Shown: positions 46,561 to 58,350, counted from the stretch's first letter. The stretch: DNA of 64,000 nt from Magnetovibrio sp. PR-2 (GCF_036689815.1 NZ_JBAHUR010000002.1:62001-126000), one strand, 5' to 3'. Program-made: numbers and translations. Notes: generated by a model from the sequence alone, not told the origin.

Positions 46561-47688
46561 ATGAAACGTCGTGATTTTGTCAAAGGCGCAGCCCTGGCTG
46601 CCGGTGCTGTAGCCCTGACCGCTTGCGGTAAGGAAGAAGAAGCGAAAAAAGCCCCGGCTCCTGCAGCGCCCATGATCAACAAAGAGCGCATCGAAATGGT
46701 GATGGTTGCCACGTGGGGGCGTGACTTCCCGGGGTTGGGTACAGGCGCACAACGCTTGGCCAAACGCATTTCCGACATGACCGATGGGCGCATTCAAGTT
46801 CAATACTTCGCCGCCGGCGAACGCGTGGGCGCCTTCGACAGCTTTGACGAAGTCGCATCTGGCAACGCACAGGCTTATCACGCTGCCGATTACTACTGGA
46901 AAGGCAAACACCCGGGCTGGGCGTACTTCACCGCTGTTCCGTTTGGTTTGACCTACACCGAAATGAACGCCTGGATCCGTTTTGGCGGCGGTCAGGAACT
47001 GTGGGACAAGCTGGCCGGCGATTTTGGCCTGAAATGCTTGGCTGCGGGTAACACCGGTGTGCAGATGGGCGGTTGGTTCAACAAAGAAATCAACACCGCC
47101 GACGACCTGAAAGGTCTGAAAATGCGCATTCCGGGTCTTGGCGGCGACGTCATGGCCAAGTTGGGTGCTTCTCCGGTTTCTCTGCCGGGTGGTCAAATCT
47201 ATGAAAACTTGGTATCCGGTGCCATTGACGCCACCGAATGGGTGGGCCCGTGGAACGATCGCGCCATGAAGTTCTATGAAGCGGCCAAGTACTATTACTA
47301 TCCGGGTATGCACGAGCCGGGCTCCACCCTCGCCATGGGCATGAACGCATCTTGGTTCAGCAAGCTGTCCAAATCGGATCAAGCCATCCTGGAAGCCGCT
47401 GCGGCGCAAGAAAACGACTTCATGATGTCGGAATACAACGCCAAAAACGGTGAAGCCCTGGCCGATCTGGTCACCAACCAAGGCGTCAAGCTGCGCAAGT
47501 TCTCCGACGAAGTCTATGACAGCTTCGGTGAAGCTGCAGACGAAGTCTTCGCAACCGTGCTGGAACACAGCCCGTTGGCGAAAGAGATCCACGAAAGCTT
47601 CGCCTCTGCCCGTAAAGACCTGGGCGCCTGGTCGAAAATTTCCGATCAAGCCTACGTCGCACAGCGCAACCGCGTTCTGGGCGTTTGA
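46561..47688 (+). CDS. TRAP transporter substrate-binding protein with Tat signal and lipobox
   Basis: A 375-residue DctP-type binding protein. The N terminus MKRRDFVKGAALAAGAVALT has a twin-arginine motif, and a lipobox-like LTAC follows at Cys 21, so it may be exported folded and lipid-anchored. The mature part has DDLKGLKMRIPGLGGDV, the ligand-contact region GQIYENLVSGAIDATEWVG and PGSTLAMGMN, like the 2-oxoacid or lactate-binding TakP group. It heads a TRAP operon and is followed by a terminator, so it is probably made in excess over the permeases. Confidence 0.92.
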   Translation: MKRRDFVKGAALAAGAVALTACGKEEEAKKAPAPAAPMINKERIEMVMVATWGRDFPGLGTGAQRLAKRISDMTDGRIQVQYFAAGERVGAFDSFDEVASGNAQAYHAADYYWKGKHPGWAYFTAVPFGLTYTEMNAWIRFGGGQELWDKLAGDFGLKCLAAGNTGVQMGGWFNKEINTADDLKGLKMRIPGLGGDVMAKLGASPVSLPGGQIYENLVSGAIDATEWVGPWNDRAMKFYEAAKYYYYPGMHEPGSTLAMGMNASWFSKLSKSDQAILEAAAAQENDFMMSEYNAKNGEALADLVTNQGVKLRKFSDEVYDSFGEAADEVFATVLEHSPLAKEIHESFASARKDLGAWSKISDQAYVAQRNRVLGV

Positions 47689-47708
47689 TCGAACAGAGTT
47701 AGAACATA

Positions 47709-47736
47709 GAAAACGGGGCCCCAGGGCTCCGTTTTC
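47709..47736 (+). terminator. Intercistronic terminator/attenuator in TRAP operon
   Basis: GAAAACGG-G-GCCC and GGGC-T-CCGTTTTC form a long hairpin around CA, followed by T-rich TTCTTCTC. Placed between binding protein and permease genes, it would reduce permease transcription. Confidence 0.65.
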
Positions 47737-47790
47737 TTCTCTACACTGACGTTCGGCCTTCGACTTAGACCACTGGGGTGAGCGCGTGAC

Positions 47791-48822
47791 ATGACGACCA
47801 CAGTTCCGCATACGGCCAAAAGCCGTTTCGACTTCATCAATCCCAATCTGTTGCGTCAAATTTTGCGCTTCTTGGGCTTGCTCGGCGCGGCTGTCGCTAT
47901 TCAGTTTGTCATCAATAACTTTCTCAATTTTTGGGCCGGTTGGCCCGGCTTAATCAAATTTATCAATGGCTCTTCTAGCCAAGTTGCGCTGGGGGCCACG
48001 CAAGTGGTGCTCAACATTTTGCCCGCTCTCGCCATTGCGTATTGGGTGTTTGTGCGCAACCCAAACGAACTCATGCGCAAGGACGCCGACCGCCTAACGG
48101 CGCTCACGGCTTACATCATCCGTTCGTCCTTTTGGGCCGTCGTCCTGGTTGGAATGGTGGACGGCACCATTTCATTTTTGCGTGTCGAAGGGCTTTTGCC
48201 GGCACTCTTCGGGACTGAGATGGCCGATCAGTTGGGACGGTCCAACTTCCGTGGCGCATACGTGCACTACCCGTTGGTGGCCGTGGGCTTTGTCATCGGT
48301 CTGTTCACCCGCACCTTGGGCTTTACGTGGCTGGCGCTGTTTATCGTCGGCGCGGAAATTCTGATCGTGTTCACCCGCTTCATCTTTTCCTATGAACAGG
48401 CCTACATGGGCGACTTGGTGCGGTTTTGGTACGCCGCTTTGTTCCTGTTCGCCAGCGCCTACACCTTGATCGAAGAAGGCCATGTGCGCGTCGACATCTT
48501 GTTCAACACATTCTCAAAGCGCAAACAGGCGTGGTCGAACGTGCTGGGCACGTTGCTGTTGGGCCTTCCGGTGTGTTGGGTGATCATGACCTTGGGGATG
48601 TGGCGCGAAGTGAATTTGATCAACGCCCCTTTACTCAGCTATGAAGTCACGCAAAGTGGCTATGGCATGTATGTGAAGTATCTCATGGCTGGCTTTTTGA
48701 TGATTTATGCGCTGAGCATGATCATTCAGTTTTGCGGTTTCATCCTGGACAACTTGGCGACGCTTTTAGAAGAGCCCGAAACCCACCCCCATCCCGATCA
48801 CGACAACACGTCAGAGATTTAG
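47791..48822 (+). CDS. TRAP transporter small permease (DctQ type), extended
   Basis: A 343-residue membrane protein with about seven to eight hydrophobic segments. The late part, FLFASAYTLIEEGHVRVDI, matches DctQ small permeases, which usually have four helices and under 220 residues. The first half is thus an extension with extra segments. The ATG is 103 bases after the binding-protein gene. It pairs with the large permease that starts 16 bases after it. Confidence 0.85.
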   Translation: MTTTVPHTAKSRFDFINPNLLRQILRFLGLLGAAVAIQFVINNFLNFWAGWPGLIKFINGSSSQVALGATQVVLNILPALAIAYWVFVRNPNELMRKDADRLTALTAYIIRSSFWAVVLVGMVDGTISFLRVEGLLPALFGTEMADQLGRSNFRGAYVHYPLVAVGFVIGLFTRTLGFTWLALFIVGAEILIVFTRFIFSYEQAYMGDLVRFWYAALFLFASAYTLIEEGHVRVDILFNTFSKRKQAWSNVLGTLLLGLPVCWVIMTLGMWREVNLINAPLLSYEVTQSGYGMYVKYLMAGFLMIYALSMIIQFCGFILDNLATLLEEPETHPHPDHDNTSEI

Positions 48823-48837
48823 GCGGTAGCCCGAACT

Positions 48838-51489
48838 ATGGAAGTCTTTTTTCTTATCCTTCTTATCGCCGTTTTGATCGGTGCTTTGGCGTCGGGCTAC
48901 CCTGTTGCCTTTGCCCTGCCCGGCTCTGCACTGATCACCATCGGGCTTGCCGCTGCGTCGGGCTATCTCTTTGCCGGGGACACGGCCGCGTTCTTTGACC
49001 AAGGCGATCCGTTGCAATGGCTCAACGCCGCCGTCACAAACTTCAGGGGCATCTATTTCGAGGTTGAGCGAGACACACTTATCGCCATCCCCTTGTTTGT
49101 GTTCATGGGGATTATGCTACAGCGTTCCAAAGTCGCCGAAGACCTTTTGGTGGCCATGGCGCAGTTATTTGGCCCCATCCCAGGCGGCTTGGGTATTTCC
49201 GTGATCTTCGTCGGTGCGCTGTTGGCAGCGACCACGGGCATTGTGGGTGCTACGGTCATCGCCATGGGGCTGATCTCGCTGCCGGTGATGTTGCGTCACA
49301 AGTATTCCATCCCGCTGGCCACCGGGACCATCAGTGCGTCCGGCACGTTGGGCCAGATCATTCCGCCAAGCATCGTCTTAATCATTTTGGCCGACCAATT
49401 GTCCAGTGCCACGGACCGGGCGTCGTCTTTGCGCAAAGCCGACTACAAAGAGATCACTGGCGACTTTTCCATGCCCAGCGCCTTCGACCTGTCGTCCACC
49501 AGTGCAGGCGAAATGTTTTTAGGCGCCATGGTGCCAGGTTTGGTGTTGGTGGGCATCTACATGCTCTACCTCCTCGTCATGGCGATCGTCAAACCCAAGA
49601 GCGCCCCACCCGTCCCTTATGAAGGCAAATACGACCGTGAATTCATGCGCCGTGTGGCGTTGTCGTTGATCCCGCCGCTGACTTTGATATTCGCTGTGCT
49701 GGGCTCCATCGTCATGGGCATTGCGACCGTCAACCAAGCGGGCGCCATCGGTGCCATTGGTGCCATGATTATGGCTGGATATCGTTTGAAAGCCGGTGAG
49801 TCCAACGCGTTCTACCCGGCCATTTTGGCTGCGGTTTCGATCTTGGTCATCGGGGTGTTGCTGTCCTTTAACGACATCAATGTGCGCAACATTTCCGGGA
49901 CCATGGACGTCGCCGTCATCACTGCAGCCTTTATGGCCGTCATCGCGCTGATCGTCGCCATCGTCTGGAGCGGTTTTCGCGCCTTTAAAATCGAGGACAC
50001 CTTAACCGGGGTCATGGTCGAAACGGCCAAGACCACGTCGTTGGTGTTTATTATCTTATTGGGTGCAGCCATGTTGACCGCCGCGTTCCGTGCATTTGGC
50101 GGCGAAGAAATGGTGCGTCATTTCTTGAACGATCTTCCGGGCGGCTTCACCACCAAATTCATTGTCGTGATGGCGGTGATCTTCGTGTTGGGCTTCTTTT
50201 TAGACTTCATCGAAATCGCTGTGGTTGTGGTACCCATCATCGCACCGATTTTGCTGGCCGATACCTCCGCCAACATCACAGGGGTGTGGCTGGGCGTGAT
50301 GATCGGCGTCAACATGCAGACATCGTTCCTGACCCCACCGTTCGGCTTTGCCCTGTTTTACCTGCGCGGTATTGCCCCGCCCGAAGTCAAAACCTGGCAA
50401 ATCTATAAAGGCGTCGTTCCGTTCATCGCCTTGCAGTTGGGCGCATTGGCCATCGTGGGCTTCTATCCCAGCTTGGTAAACTACCTGCCCAACCGCGTGT
50501 CGCTGACGTCTGAAACCGCACCGCCGCCGCGCAATCCGCGCCTGCAGCTGTGTGTTGAAGAATATCTGTTCCCCGAATACGACGCGCTGAGGTCCAGTTT
50601 GCGCACCTCCATCGCAACGGCCAGCGCGCTCGACTTCTCCGCCCTGCCCGACGATTTGCAAAAATCCATGACGGACAGCTTTGTCAAAGCCAAAGCCACA
50701 TTCGACAAAGTCGAAGCCGTGCGCCAAGCCGGACGCGAGCTTGCAGCCTACACGCCCAGCTATCGCCCGCTTCACGTCGAAGTCCGCGGCATCCAAGCTG
50801 ACGTTCGAAAAATAGAAAAGAAAATTCTCAAGTTGTCCCAACAAAGCCGCCGCATGCGCTCCAATGGCTATGACACCTCGTCCGTCGAAGCCGACATCCA
50901 AGAGGCCCGCGCTGAAATTTCAGCATTAAACGCGGCGATCCCGGCCAACTGGACGTCCCAGCGCGCCGAATACGAACGCTTGTCCAAGGCCGAAAGCAAC
51001 GCCCGGCGCGCCTATCGCCGCACCGTTGACGAAGCCTATGAGCCCTTGCAAAACGTTCAGGCTTTGATCAGCAATACGGCCAATTTGCAAGCCTATGAAG
51101 GGCGCATCAATGCCCTGTCCGATCAAGTCCGCAGTTTGGACGGTGAAGGTGCGCAAAACGCCATACGTTTGATCGAGTCTGAAATCGGTGCGGTCAACGG
51201 CACGACGAAGATTAAATCGGCGCTCACCAAGGCCCGGCGCACGTTGAAGAAAAATGCGAGCGATAAAACCACGGCTTTGACCTTCGTGGCGGATGCCAGC
51301 GCATTGCTCATCGCCGAGATGGCGTGGCGCACCAAAGCGTTCAGGGTTCTGTCAGCCCCCCTCACCACATACAACGACGCGATTAAAGGCAACATCGGCC
51401 TGCGTCTGCAAGAGCGCCTCACCAGCGATCAAGCCGACGTCATTGCCAGCTGCAAATCGCACCATCGGGATATTTCTCTAGACTTCTAA
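48838..51489 (+). CDS. TRAP transporter large permease (DctM type) with long C-terminal tail
   Basis: The first about 550 residues are a DctM-like multi-helix permease with conserved ISASGTLGQIIPPSIVLII, GVMIGVNMQTSFLTPPFG and a polar insert near 188-220 (LSSATDRASSLRKADYKE). Residues 551-883 are a hydrophilic tail with heptad-like helices (VRKIEKKILKLSQQSRRM) absent from ordinary DctM of about 430 residues. The tail begins after the last membrane segment near FYPSLVNYLP. No frameshift or stop separates it. Last gene of the TRAP operon. Confidence 0.88.
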   Translation: MEVFFLILLIAVLIGALASGYPVAFALPGSALITIGLAAASGYLFAGDTAAFFDQGDPLQWLNAAVTNFRGIYFEVERDTLIAIPLFVFMGIMLQRSKVAEDLLVAMAQLFGPIPGGLGISVIFVGALLAATTGIVGATVIAMGLISLPVMLRHKYSIPLATGTISASGTLGQIIPPSIVLIILADQLSSATDRASSLRKADYKEITGDFSMPSAFDLSSTSAGEMFLGAMVPGLVLVGIYMLYLLVMAIVKPKSAPPVPYEGKYDREFMRRVALSLIPPLTLIFAVLGSIVMGIATVNQAGAIGAIGAMIMAGYRLKAGESNAFYPAILAAVSILVIGVLLSFNDINVRNISGTMDVAVITAAFMAVIALIVAIVWSGFRAFKIEDTLTGVMVETAKTTSLVFIILLGAAMLTAAFRAFGGEEMVRHFLNDLPGGFTTKFIVVMAVIFVLGFFLDFIEIAVVVVPIIAPILLADTSANITGVWLGVMIGVNMQTSFLTPPFGFALFYLRGIAPPEVKTWQIYKGVVPFIALQLGALAIVGFYPSLVNYLPNRVSLTSETAPPPRNPRLQLCVEEYLFPEYDALRSSLRTSIATASALDFSALPDDLQKSMTDSFVKAKATFDKVEAVRQAGRELAAYTPSYRPLHVEVRGIQADVRKIEKKILKLSQQSRRMRSNGYDTSSVEADIQEARAEISALNAAIPANWTSQRAEYERLSKAESNARRAYRRTVDEAYEPLQNVQALISNTANLQAYEGRINALSDQVRSLDGEGAQNAIRLIESEIGAVNGTTKIKSALTKARRTLKKNASDKTTALTFVADASALLIAEMAWRTKAFRVLSAPLTTYNDAIKGNIGLRLQERLTSDQADVIASCKSHHRDISLDF

Positions 51490-51499
51490 TTGGGGATTT

Positions 51500-52018
51500 C
51501 TAGTTGGGCTGCACACGAATATAGCGCGTCGTGACGACTTGGGATTTGCCCGGCCCGTCGATGCGCCAGACCGAGAGCCAGCCGTCTTCGCCCAAGGCGC
51601 GGAACACGCCGCTGAACGTGTCTTCGCCACAGTTGTGATCGACGCGCACGATGCCTTTGCTCATGTCGAGAACGTGAAAGAACCGCCCGTCGGTAAAGCG
51701 CACTTCAGCCAGAGCTGAATTGGTGAAGTTGTAACGAAACGCGCTTTCAAGCTCCAACTGCGTGTCGCCTAAATCCGCGCCGCCTTCTTCGCTGTAATCG
51801 AGAGTGTCTTGGCCGTTATGAGGCTCTCCCGCTTTGAACCAAGCGACACCGATGGCGTCTTGCTCGCTGTCCGATTTCATGTCGTGGACTTTGCGTTCGA
51901 ACTGCCATGTGCCTTCCAAAAAACCGATCAAGTTTTCCACATTGTGCGGGGCTTGCGCGCTGGAGCGGCCTGTTTCCACGCCACGATCATTGGGGTCCTT
52001 CACAGGCTGCCTCCTCAT
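51500..52018 (-). CDS. DUF6314-type hypothetical protein
   Basis: A 172-residue soluble protein. The pattern FLEGTWQFERKVHD, FFHVLDMSKGIVRVDHNCGEDTFSG in part, and the closing WRIDGPGKSQVVTTRYIR resembles the DUF6314 family, a lipocalin-like beta-barrel fold by appearance. Function unknown. Convergent with the TRAP permease gene and encoded just after parC on the same strand. Confidence 0.7.
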   Translation of the reverse strand: MRRQPVKDPNDRGVETGRSSAQAPHNVENLIGFLEGTWQFERKVHDMKSDSEQDAIGVAWFKAGEPHNGQDTLDYSEEGGADLGDTQLELESAFRYNFTNSALAEVRFTDGRFFHVLDMSKGIVRVDHNCGEDTFSGVFRALGEDGWLSVWRIDGPGKSQVVTTRYIRVQPN

Positions 52019-52065
52019 TTCTTTTTATTAGCTGAAACGAATATAGGGCTGCGCGCGCTGAAAAC

Positions 52066-54309
<2,244 letters not shown>

Positions 54310-54436
54310 ACTTCAGCTTCTCAACTCGAATCGGGAATAAGGCTGAATTATACCCGAGTTGTGCAGCAATCCAGGCTTCCAATGTCACCGAAACTCAACG
54401 GCGTGCAGAAAATTGATTTCCACGTTAATATACCCT

Positions 54437-54450
54437 TTGTTGTTTATCAA
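54437..54450. promoter_or_regulatory. FNR-like site TTGTT-N4-ATCAA
   Basis: TTGTTGTTTATCAA differs from the FNR consensus TTGAT-N4-ATCAA at one base. It lies in the AT-rich divergent region between parC and the membrane protein gene at 54505. Candidate only. Confidence 0.3.
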
Positions 54451-54504
54451 AATAGAATTACACTTTTTTAGTTCATTCATGCATTCAACCGAGGGGGGGA
54501 AACC

Positions 54505-55107
54505 ATGTCGAGCAAGTTCATAGGGGTTGCTGTAATCTTGTTCATCGGGCTGATGGCTTGGAATATGCACCCTGGACAACTGGAATTCGAAGTCGGTGAA
54601 GACCTTCAAATCCCGAATATGTTGGCCATTTTATTGGTGGCGTCCTTGGTCTTGGAACGCGCAATCGAAGTCTTTTTATCGGCGCTTCGCAGCGAAAAGG
54701 CAGATGAAAAGGACACAGAGCTTTCCAATTTACACGACAACCTTCAACAGTTATTGGCTGCCGATCCAACTGATCCTGCTAAAATTCAGGACCTAAGAAC
54801 TGATCTGGAAACCAAAAACTATGAACGCACGGTATACAGTGCACAATCGCGTCAAATCGCCCAATGGCTTGGCCTAGGCTTGGGCATTATGATTGCGTTT
54901 GTTGGGGTTCGTATTTTAGGGAACTTGGTCACACCACCAGCAATAAAGGCTGAGGGCTATCCTATGTTCGTGGTCGTTGACATCTTCTTGACCGGTGCGG
55001 TTTTGGCAGGTGGGTCGGACGCCATTAACAAAATCATGAAGCTTTATACGGGCTATATGGATACGGCGACCAAAAACCTCAAAAAAGCAGCCGACGCCAA
55101 AACGTAA
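54505..55107 (+). CDS. Hypothetical membrane protein
   Basis: A 200-residue protein with about four hydrophobic segments: residues 5-20, 37-50, a pair of helices near 120-137 and 150-170. Between the second and third is a charged helical loop with AALRSEKADEKD-like content (LRSEKADEKDTELSNL). The end, DAINKIMKLYTGYMDTATKN, is helical. No family recognised. Slightly AT-richer than neighbours; an FNR-like site lies about 55 bases upstream of the ATG. Confidence 0.65.
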   Translation: MSSKFIGVAVILFIGLMAWNMHPGQLEFEVGEDLQIPNMLAILLVASLVLERAIEVFLSALRSEKADEKDTELSNLHDNLQQLLAADPTDPAKIQDLRTDLETKNYERTVYSAQSRQIAQWLGLGLGIMIAFVGVRILGNLVTPPAIKAEGYPMFVVVDIFLTGAVLAGGSDAINKIMKLYTGYMDTATKNLKKAADAKT

Positions 55108-55136
55108 CCCACGCAATACTTGAGGCACTGGGTCAA

Positions 55137-55176
55137 ACCAAATGGCGCTCTGCGGACTGGGAGAGCGCCATTTGGT
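55137..55176. terminator. Bidirectional terminator
   Basis: A perfect 15-bp stem (ACCAAATGGCGCTCT / AGAGCGCCATTTGGT) around a 10-base loop, between the convergent membrane protein and M23 peptidase genes. Confidence 0.75.
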
Positions 55177-55198
55177 TTATCTGTGTTTGTGGGCTGGC

Positions 55199-56236
55199 TT
55201 AGCGCACGTCGAAAGTTCGTTCCACCACTTCACTTTCCAAGCCGCTCTTCAATTCAAAGCGCACCTTGTAGGTCCCCGTGGGCCACGCCTCACCTTTCAA
55301 ACGTTTACCCACATATAAATACTGATAAGCCTTGGCGGCTTTGATGGGGGCGATTTGGTGCAAAAACACCTCTCCGCCGGGCTCATGCATGATGATTTCC
55401 AGGCGGTCATTTGGGCGCACACGAAACATTTCTGCCCACGCGATCATCACAGGCGCCTTTGCGGGAAAGCCTTCGGTCTCATAATCTTGGTAGGTCCCGG
55501 ACATCATGGCGTCGCGCTTGGGTTCTTCTGGGGAAAAGCCAGTGTTGAAGATGGCTGTCGGCTTATAAGGCAAAGCTTCCAAGGTTTCAGCGGTCCACAG
55601 AGGCTTTTCCCCCGCGCCACAGGATTTTTGACGCGAAAGACCCACAAACGGATCCAAAACCATTTCCCCTTGAGACACTTGGAAATGGAGATGCGGAAAC
55701 GCCGTTTGCCCGGACAGCCCCACCAGCCCCAGCACGTCGCCTTGCTCAACCGTCTGCCCGGCTTTGATCTTCACACTGTTTTGACGCAAATGGCAGTACT
55801 GGCTTACCAGTCCGCTGTCGTGCTTGATGCGCACACCGTTGCCGCACTCTTGACCTTTGACGTCGTGGGTATGGCCCTCATCAGCGTGGCTGTCGCCGTG
55901 CTCATGATACTTTTCGTCCTTGAGGCCGTCGCGCGCACCAATGACCGTGCCCGCCGCCGCCGCAACCACATCGACACCTTTCGCAACGGCTTTCATGTCG
56001 CGCAGGGCAAAGTCCGTACCTTTGTGAAAGCCCCCGGGCTCAGCATCATAGCTGGCATCGAGGCACTTATAGTCCAAAACCCCATTGCCCCTTTTGAGAT
56101 CCACGTAATTGGGAATCCAGCAATCCGTGCCCAAAGTGCATTTCAGCGGCTGAATAAGGCCCCCGCTTTGGTCCTGAGCTTGCGTCTCAACGCCCCAAGT
56201 CAGGGCCAGAAGAAGAAAACCTAAGATGCGTTTCAT
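55199..56236 (-). CDS. Secreted M23-type metallopeptidase-like protein
   Basis: A 345-residue protein with a signal peptide (LLLALTWGVETQAQ). The peptidase-like domain shows the zinc ligands in GGFHKGTDFAL (H..D) and in FPHLHFQVSQGE (HxH), the LytM/M23 pattern for cutting peptidoglycan cross-links. A C-terminal region of about 120 residues has no recognised fold. Its ATG overlaps the recO stop (ATGA). All four metal-binding motifs appear intact, so it should be active. Confidence 0.85.
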   Translation of the reverse strand: MKRILGFLLLALTWGVETQAQDQSGGLIQPLKCTLGTDCWIPNYVDLKRGNGVLDYKCLDASYDAEPGGFHKGTDFALRDMKAVAKGVDVVAAAAGTVIGARDGLKDEKYHEHGDSHADEGHTHDVKGQECGNGVRIKHDSGLVSQYCHLRQNSVKIKAGQTVEQGDVLGLVGLSGQTAFPHLHFQVSQGEMVLDPFVGLSRQKSCGAGEKPLWTAETLEALPYKPTAIFNTGFSPEEPKRDAMMSGTYQDYETEGFPAKAPVMIAWAEMFRVRPNDRLEIIMHEPGGEVFLHQIAPIKAAKAYQYLYVGKRLKGEAWPTGTYKVRFELKSGLESEVVERTFDVR

Positions 56237-56991
56237 CTGTTTAAACCAACCAATCGTTCCACCAGTCTTGCGCGTGCGCGCGGCATGGTGCGATCATGGG
56301 TGGAAAAAATATGGCGGTCAAGAAAATATCCTGTCAGTTTAAGGCCTTGGACGACGTCTGCGTGGGTGTCTGCAATTCCGCCCTCCTCACACAAGAACTT
56401 GGGCAAAGCCAAAAGCTTGTCGCGGTAAGGCTCCCCCGCTTCCCGACTGACGGCACGGGCCGACTTGGGCGACACCCAGACCAAGTCGTCCGTCACCCCC
56501 GTCGCCGCGCAATGGTCGAGATCCAAACGAAAGCCAAGCTCTTTGAGCAAGCCCAGCTCCCACTTCACATACAGCGAGCCCCAGGCCTCCACGTGCGCGG
56601 CGATATCGGCGTGCTCTAAAGCAGCCAAAAAGGTCGAGAGCACTTCGAACATGGCCGGATGCGGCTCACGTTCGGGCAGCGCCCCTGCACACATGGACAA
56701 AGCCGCAGACATGGCCGCCAGCAAATCGCGGCTTTCCATCAAGCCTGCACCGTGGCTGTGTTGGGTTTCCAACTGGTATTGGCCAAGATGTTCCGCCAAA
56801 CGCCCCCGCCAGCGGGCCTGCACGATGTTGCCCGGTTCGATGGTGGCGCGGGTGCGCTTGGAAAAGCCACCTTTCACCAAACCGCCATGAACGCCCCGCT
56901 CACGGGTCAAAACCTGCACAATCGCAGAAGTTTCGCCATGCCTGCGCGCGCTGAGAACAATGCCGTTGTCTTGCCAATCCATGACATGCAT
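56233..56991 (-). CDS. recO: DNA repair protein RecO
   Basis: RecO loads RecA onto SSB-coated single strands in gap repair. The N-terminal OB fold has DNGIVLSARRHGETSAIVQVL and GVHGGLVKGGFSKR, and a helical C-terminal domain follows. It lacks the zinc-Cys cluster of some RecO. ATG at 56991 has GGTGG before it and is preferred, with others at 57003 and 56982. It overlaps the M23 gene; recO is usually near era and rnc, which lie about 4.6 kb away. Confidence 0.93.
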   Translation of the reverse strand: MHVMDWQDNGIVLSARRHGETSAIVQVLTRERGVHGGLVKGGFSKRTRATIEPGNIVQARWRGRLAEHLGQYQLETQHSHGAGLMESRDLLAAMSAALSMCAGALPEREPHPAMFEVLSTFLAALEHADIAAHVEAWGSLYVKWELGLLKELGFRLDLDHCAATGVTDDLVWVSPKSARAVSREAGEPYRDKLLALPKFLCEEGGIADTHADVVQGLKLTGYFLDRHIFSTHDRTMPRARARLVERLVGLNR

Positions 56992-57105
56992 TGTATCCAC
57001 CATGAGAAAGTCTGAAAGCAGATATTGAAATTACGTGGGAGCGACCCCAATTCATTTGGGACCTCCCCCATATGTCAAAACTTTAAGTGGGAGCAATCCG
57101 CCCAA

Positions 57106-58293
57106 ATGACCGTTTCTTCCTTTCACCCGCCGATCCGTATGCTTATGGGTCCCGGTCCCTCCGATATTCATTCACGCGTTCTCCAAGCCCTGGGCCGTCC
57201 CGTCATTGGACACTTGGACCCCGAATTCGTCTTGATGATGGACGAAATCAAGGGATTGCTGCATTACGCCTTTCAAACCACCAACCAAATGACCCTGCCC
57301 GTCAGCGCGCCGGGGTCTGCGGGTATGGAAAGCTGCTTCGTCAACTTGATTGAGCCCGGCGACGACGTCATCGTCTGCATCAACGGTGTGTTTGGCGGGC
57401 GCATGGTCGAAAACGTGGAACGTTGCGGTGCCACGGCTCTTAAAGTCGAAGACGACTGGGGCAAACCGATTGACTTGAACAAGCTGGAAGAGACCATCAA
57501 AGCGAACCCAGGCGCCAAAGCCGTGGCCTTTGTGCACGCCGAAACCTCCACAGGCGTCCAGTCCGACGCCCCCGCCATTTCCAAGCTGGCCCAAGACGCC
57601 GGCATACTCACGATTATGGACGCGGTGACCAGCCTTGGCGGCACCCCGGTGATGATTGACGAGTGGAAAATCGACGCGTGTTATTCCGGCACGCAAAAAT
57701 GCATGAGCTGTGTGCCCGGCATTTCTCCGGTAACCTTTAGCGACCGCGCGCTTGAAGTCATCCGCGCGCGCAATCACAAGGTTCAAAGCTGGTTTTTGGA
57801 CATGAACCTGATCATGGGCTACTGGTCCAGCGAGGGCGCAACGCGGTCTTACCACCACACCGCCCCTGTGAACGCGCTCTATGCGCTGCACGAAAGCTTG
57901 GTGATGCTCAAAGAAGAAGGCATAGAGAACGCCTGGAAACGCCACCAGAAGAACCACAACGGCTTGAAAGCGGGCTTGGAAACGTTGGGCCTTGACTTGA
58001 TCGTGGACGAAGCGTGCCGTTTGCCGCAGCTCAACGCCGTTCAAGTTCCCGAAGGCGTGGACGAAGCCTTGGTGCGCCGTCGCATGCTTTCTGAGTTCGG
58101 CATTGAAATCGGCGCAGGACTGGGTGCGTTGGCCGGCAAAGTCTGGCGCATCGGCCTGATGGGTCAAAGCTCTACGCCGCGTCACGTCACACTGTGTTTA
58201 GCGGCGCTTGAAGGCGTGCTTACCGATATTGGTGCCCCGCTGAAAGGCACAGATGCCGCAGCAGCTGCGCAGAAGGTTTTGCTGAGCGCTTAA
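57106..58293 (+). CDS. Serine/alanine-glyoxylate aminotransferase family protein
   Basis: A PLP-dependent class V aminotransferase of 395 residues. The PLP lysine is K198 in YSGTQKCMSC, and the family start PPIRMLMGPGPSDIHSRVLQ is clear. Such enzymes move an amino group from serine or alanine to glyoxylate, as in serine-cycle or photorespiratory-type pathways; glyA in this window could connect to it. The ATG at 57106 is chosen by family alignment and a GGGAG 11 bases before. Strong terminator after it. Confidence 0.93.
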   Translation: MTVSSFHPPIRMLMGPGPSDIHSRVLQALGRPVIGHLDPEFVLMMDEIKGLLHYAFQTTNQMTLPVSAPGSAGMESCFVNLIEPGDDVIVCINGVFGGRMVENVERCGATALKVEDDWGKPIDLNKLEETIKANPGAKAVAFVHAETSTGVQSDAPAISKLAQDAGILTIMDAVTSLGGTPVMIDEWKIDACYSGTQKCMSCVPGISPVTFSDRALEVIRARNHKVQSWFLDMNLIMGYWSSEGATRSYHHTAPVNALYALHESLVMLKEEGIENAWKRHQKNHNGLKAGLETLGLDLIVDEACRLPQLNAVQVPEGVDEALVRRRMLSEFGIEIGAGLGALAGKVWRIGLMGQSSTPRHVTLCLAALEGVLTDIGAPLKGTDAAAAAQKVLLSA

Positions 58294-58311
58294 TCACACT
58301 GAACAGAAACG

Positions 58312-58348
58312 AAAAGCCGCATCAGCTCAGAGCTGATGCGGCTTTTTT
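58312..58348. terminator. Bidirectional terminator
   Basis: GCCGCATCAGCT and AGCTGATGCGGC form a 12-bp stem around CAG, extended by AAAA/TTTT. It separates the convergent aminotransferase and protease genes. Confidence 0.9.
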
Positions 58349-58350
58349 CG

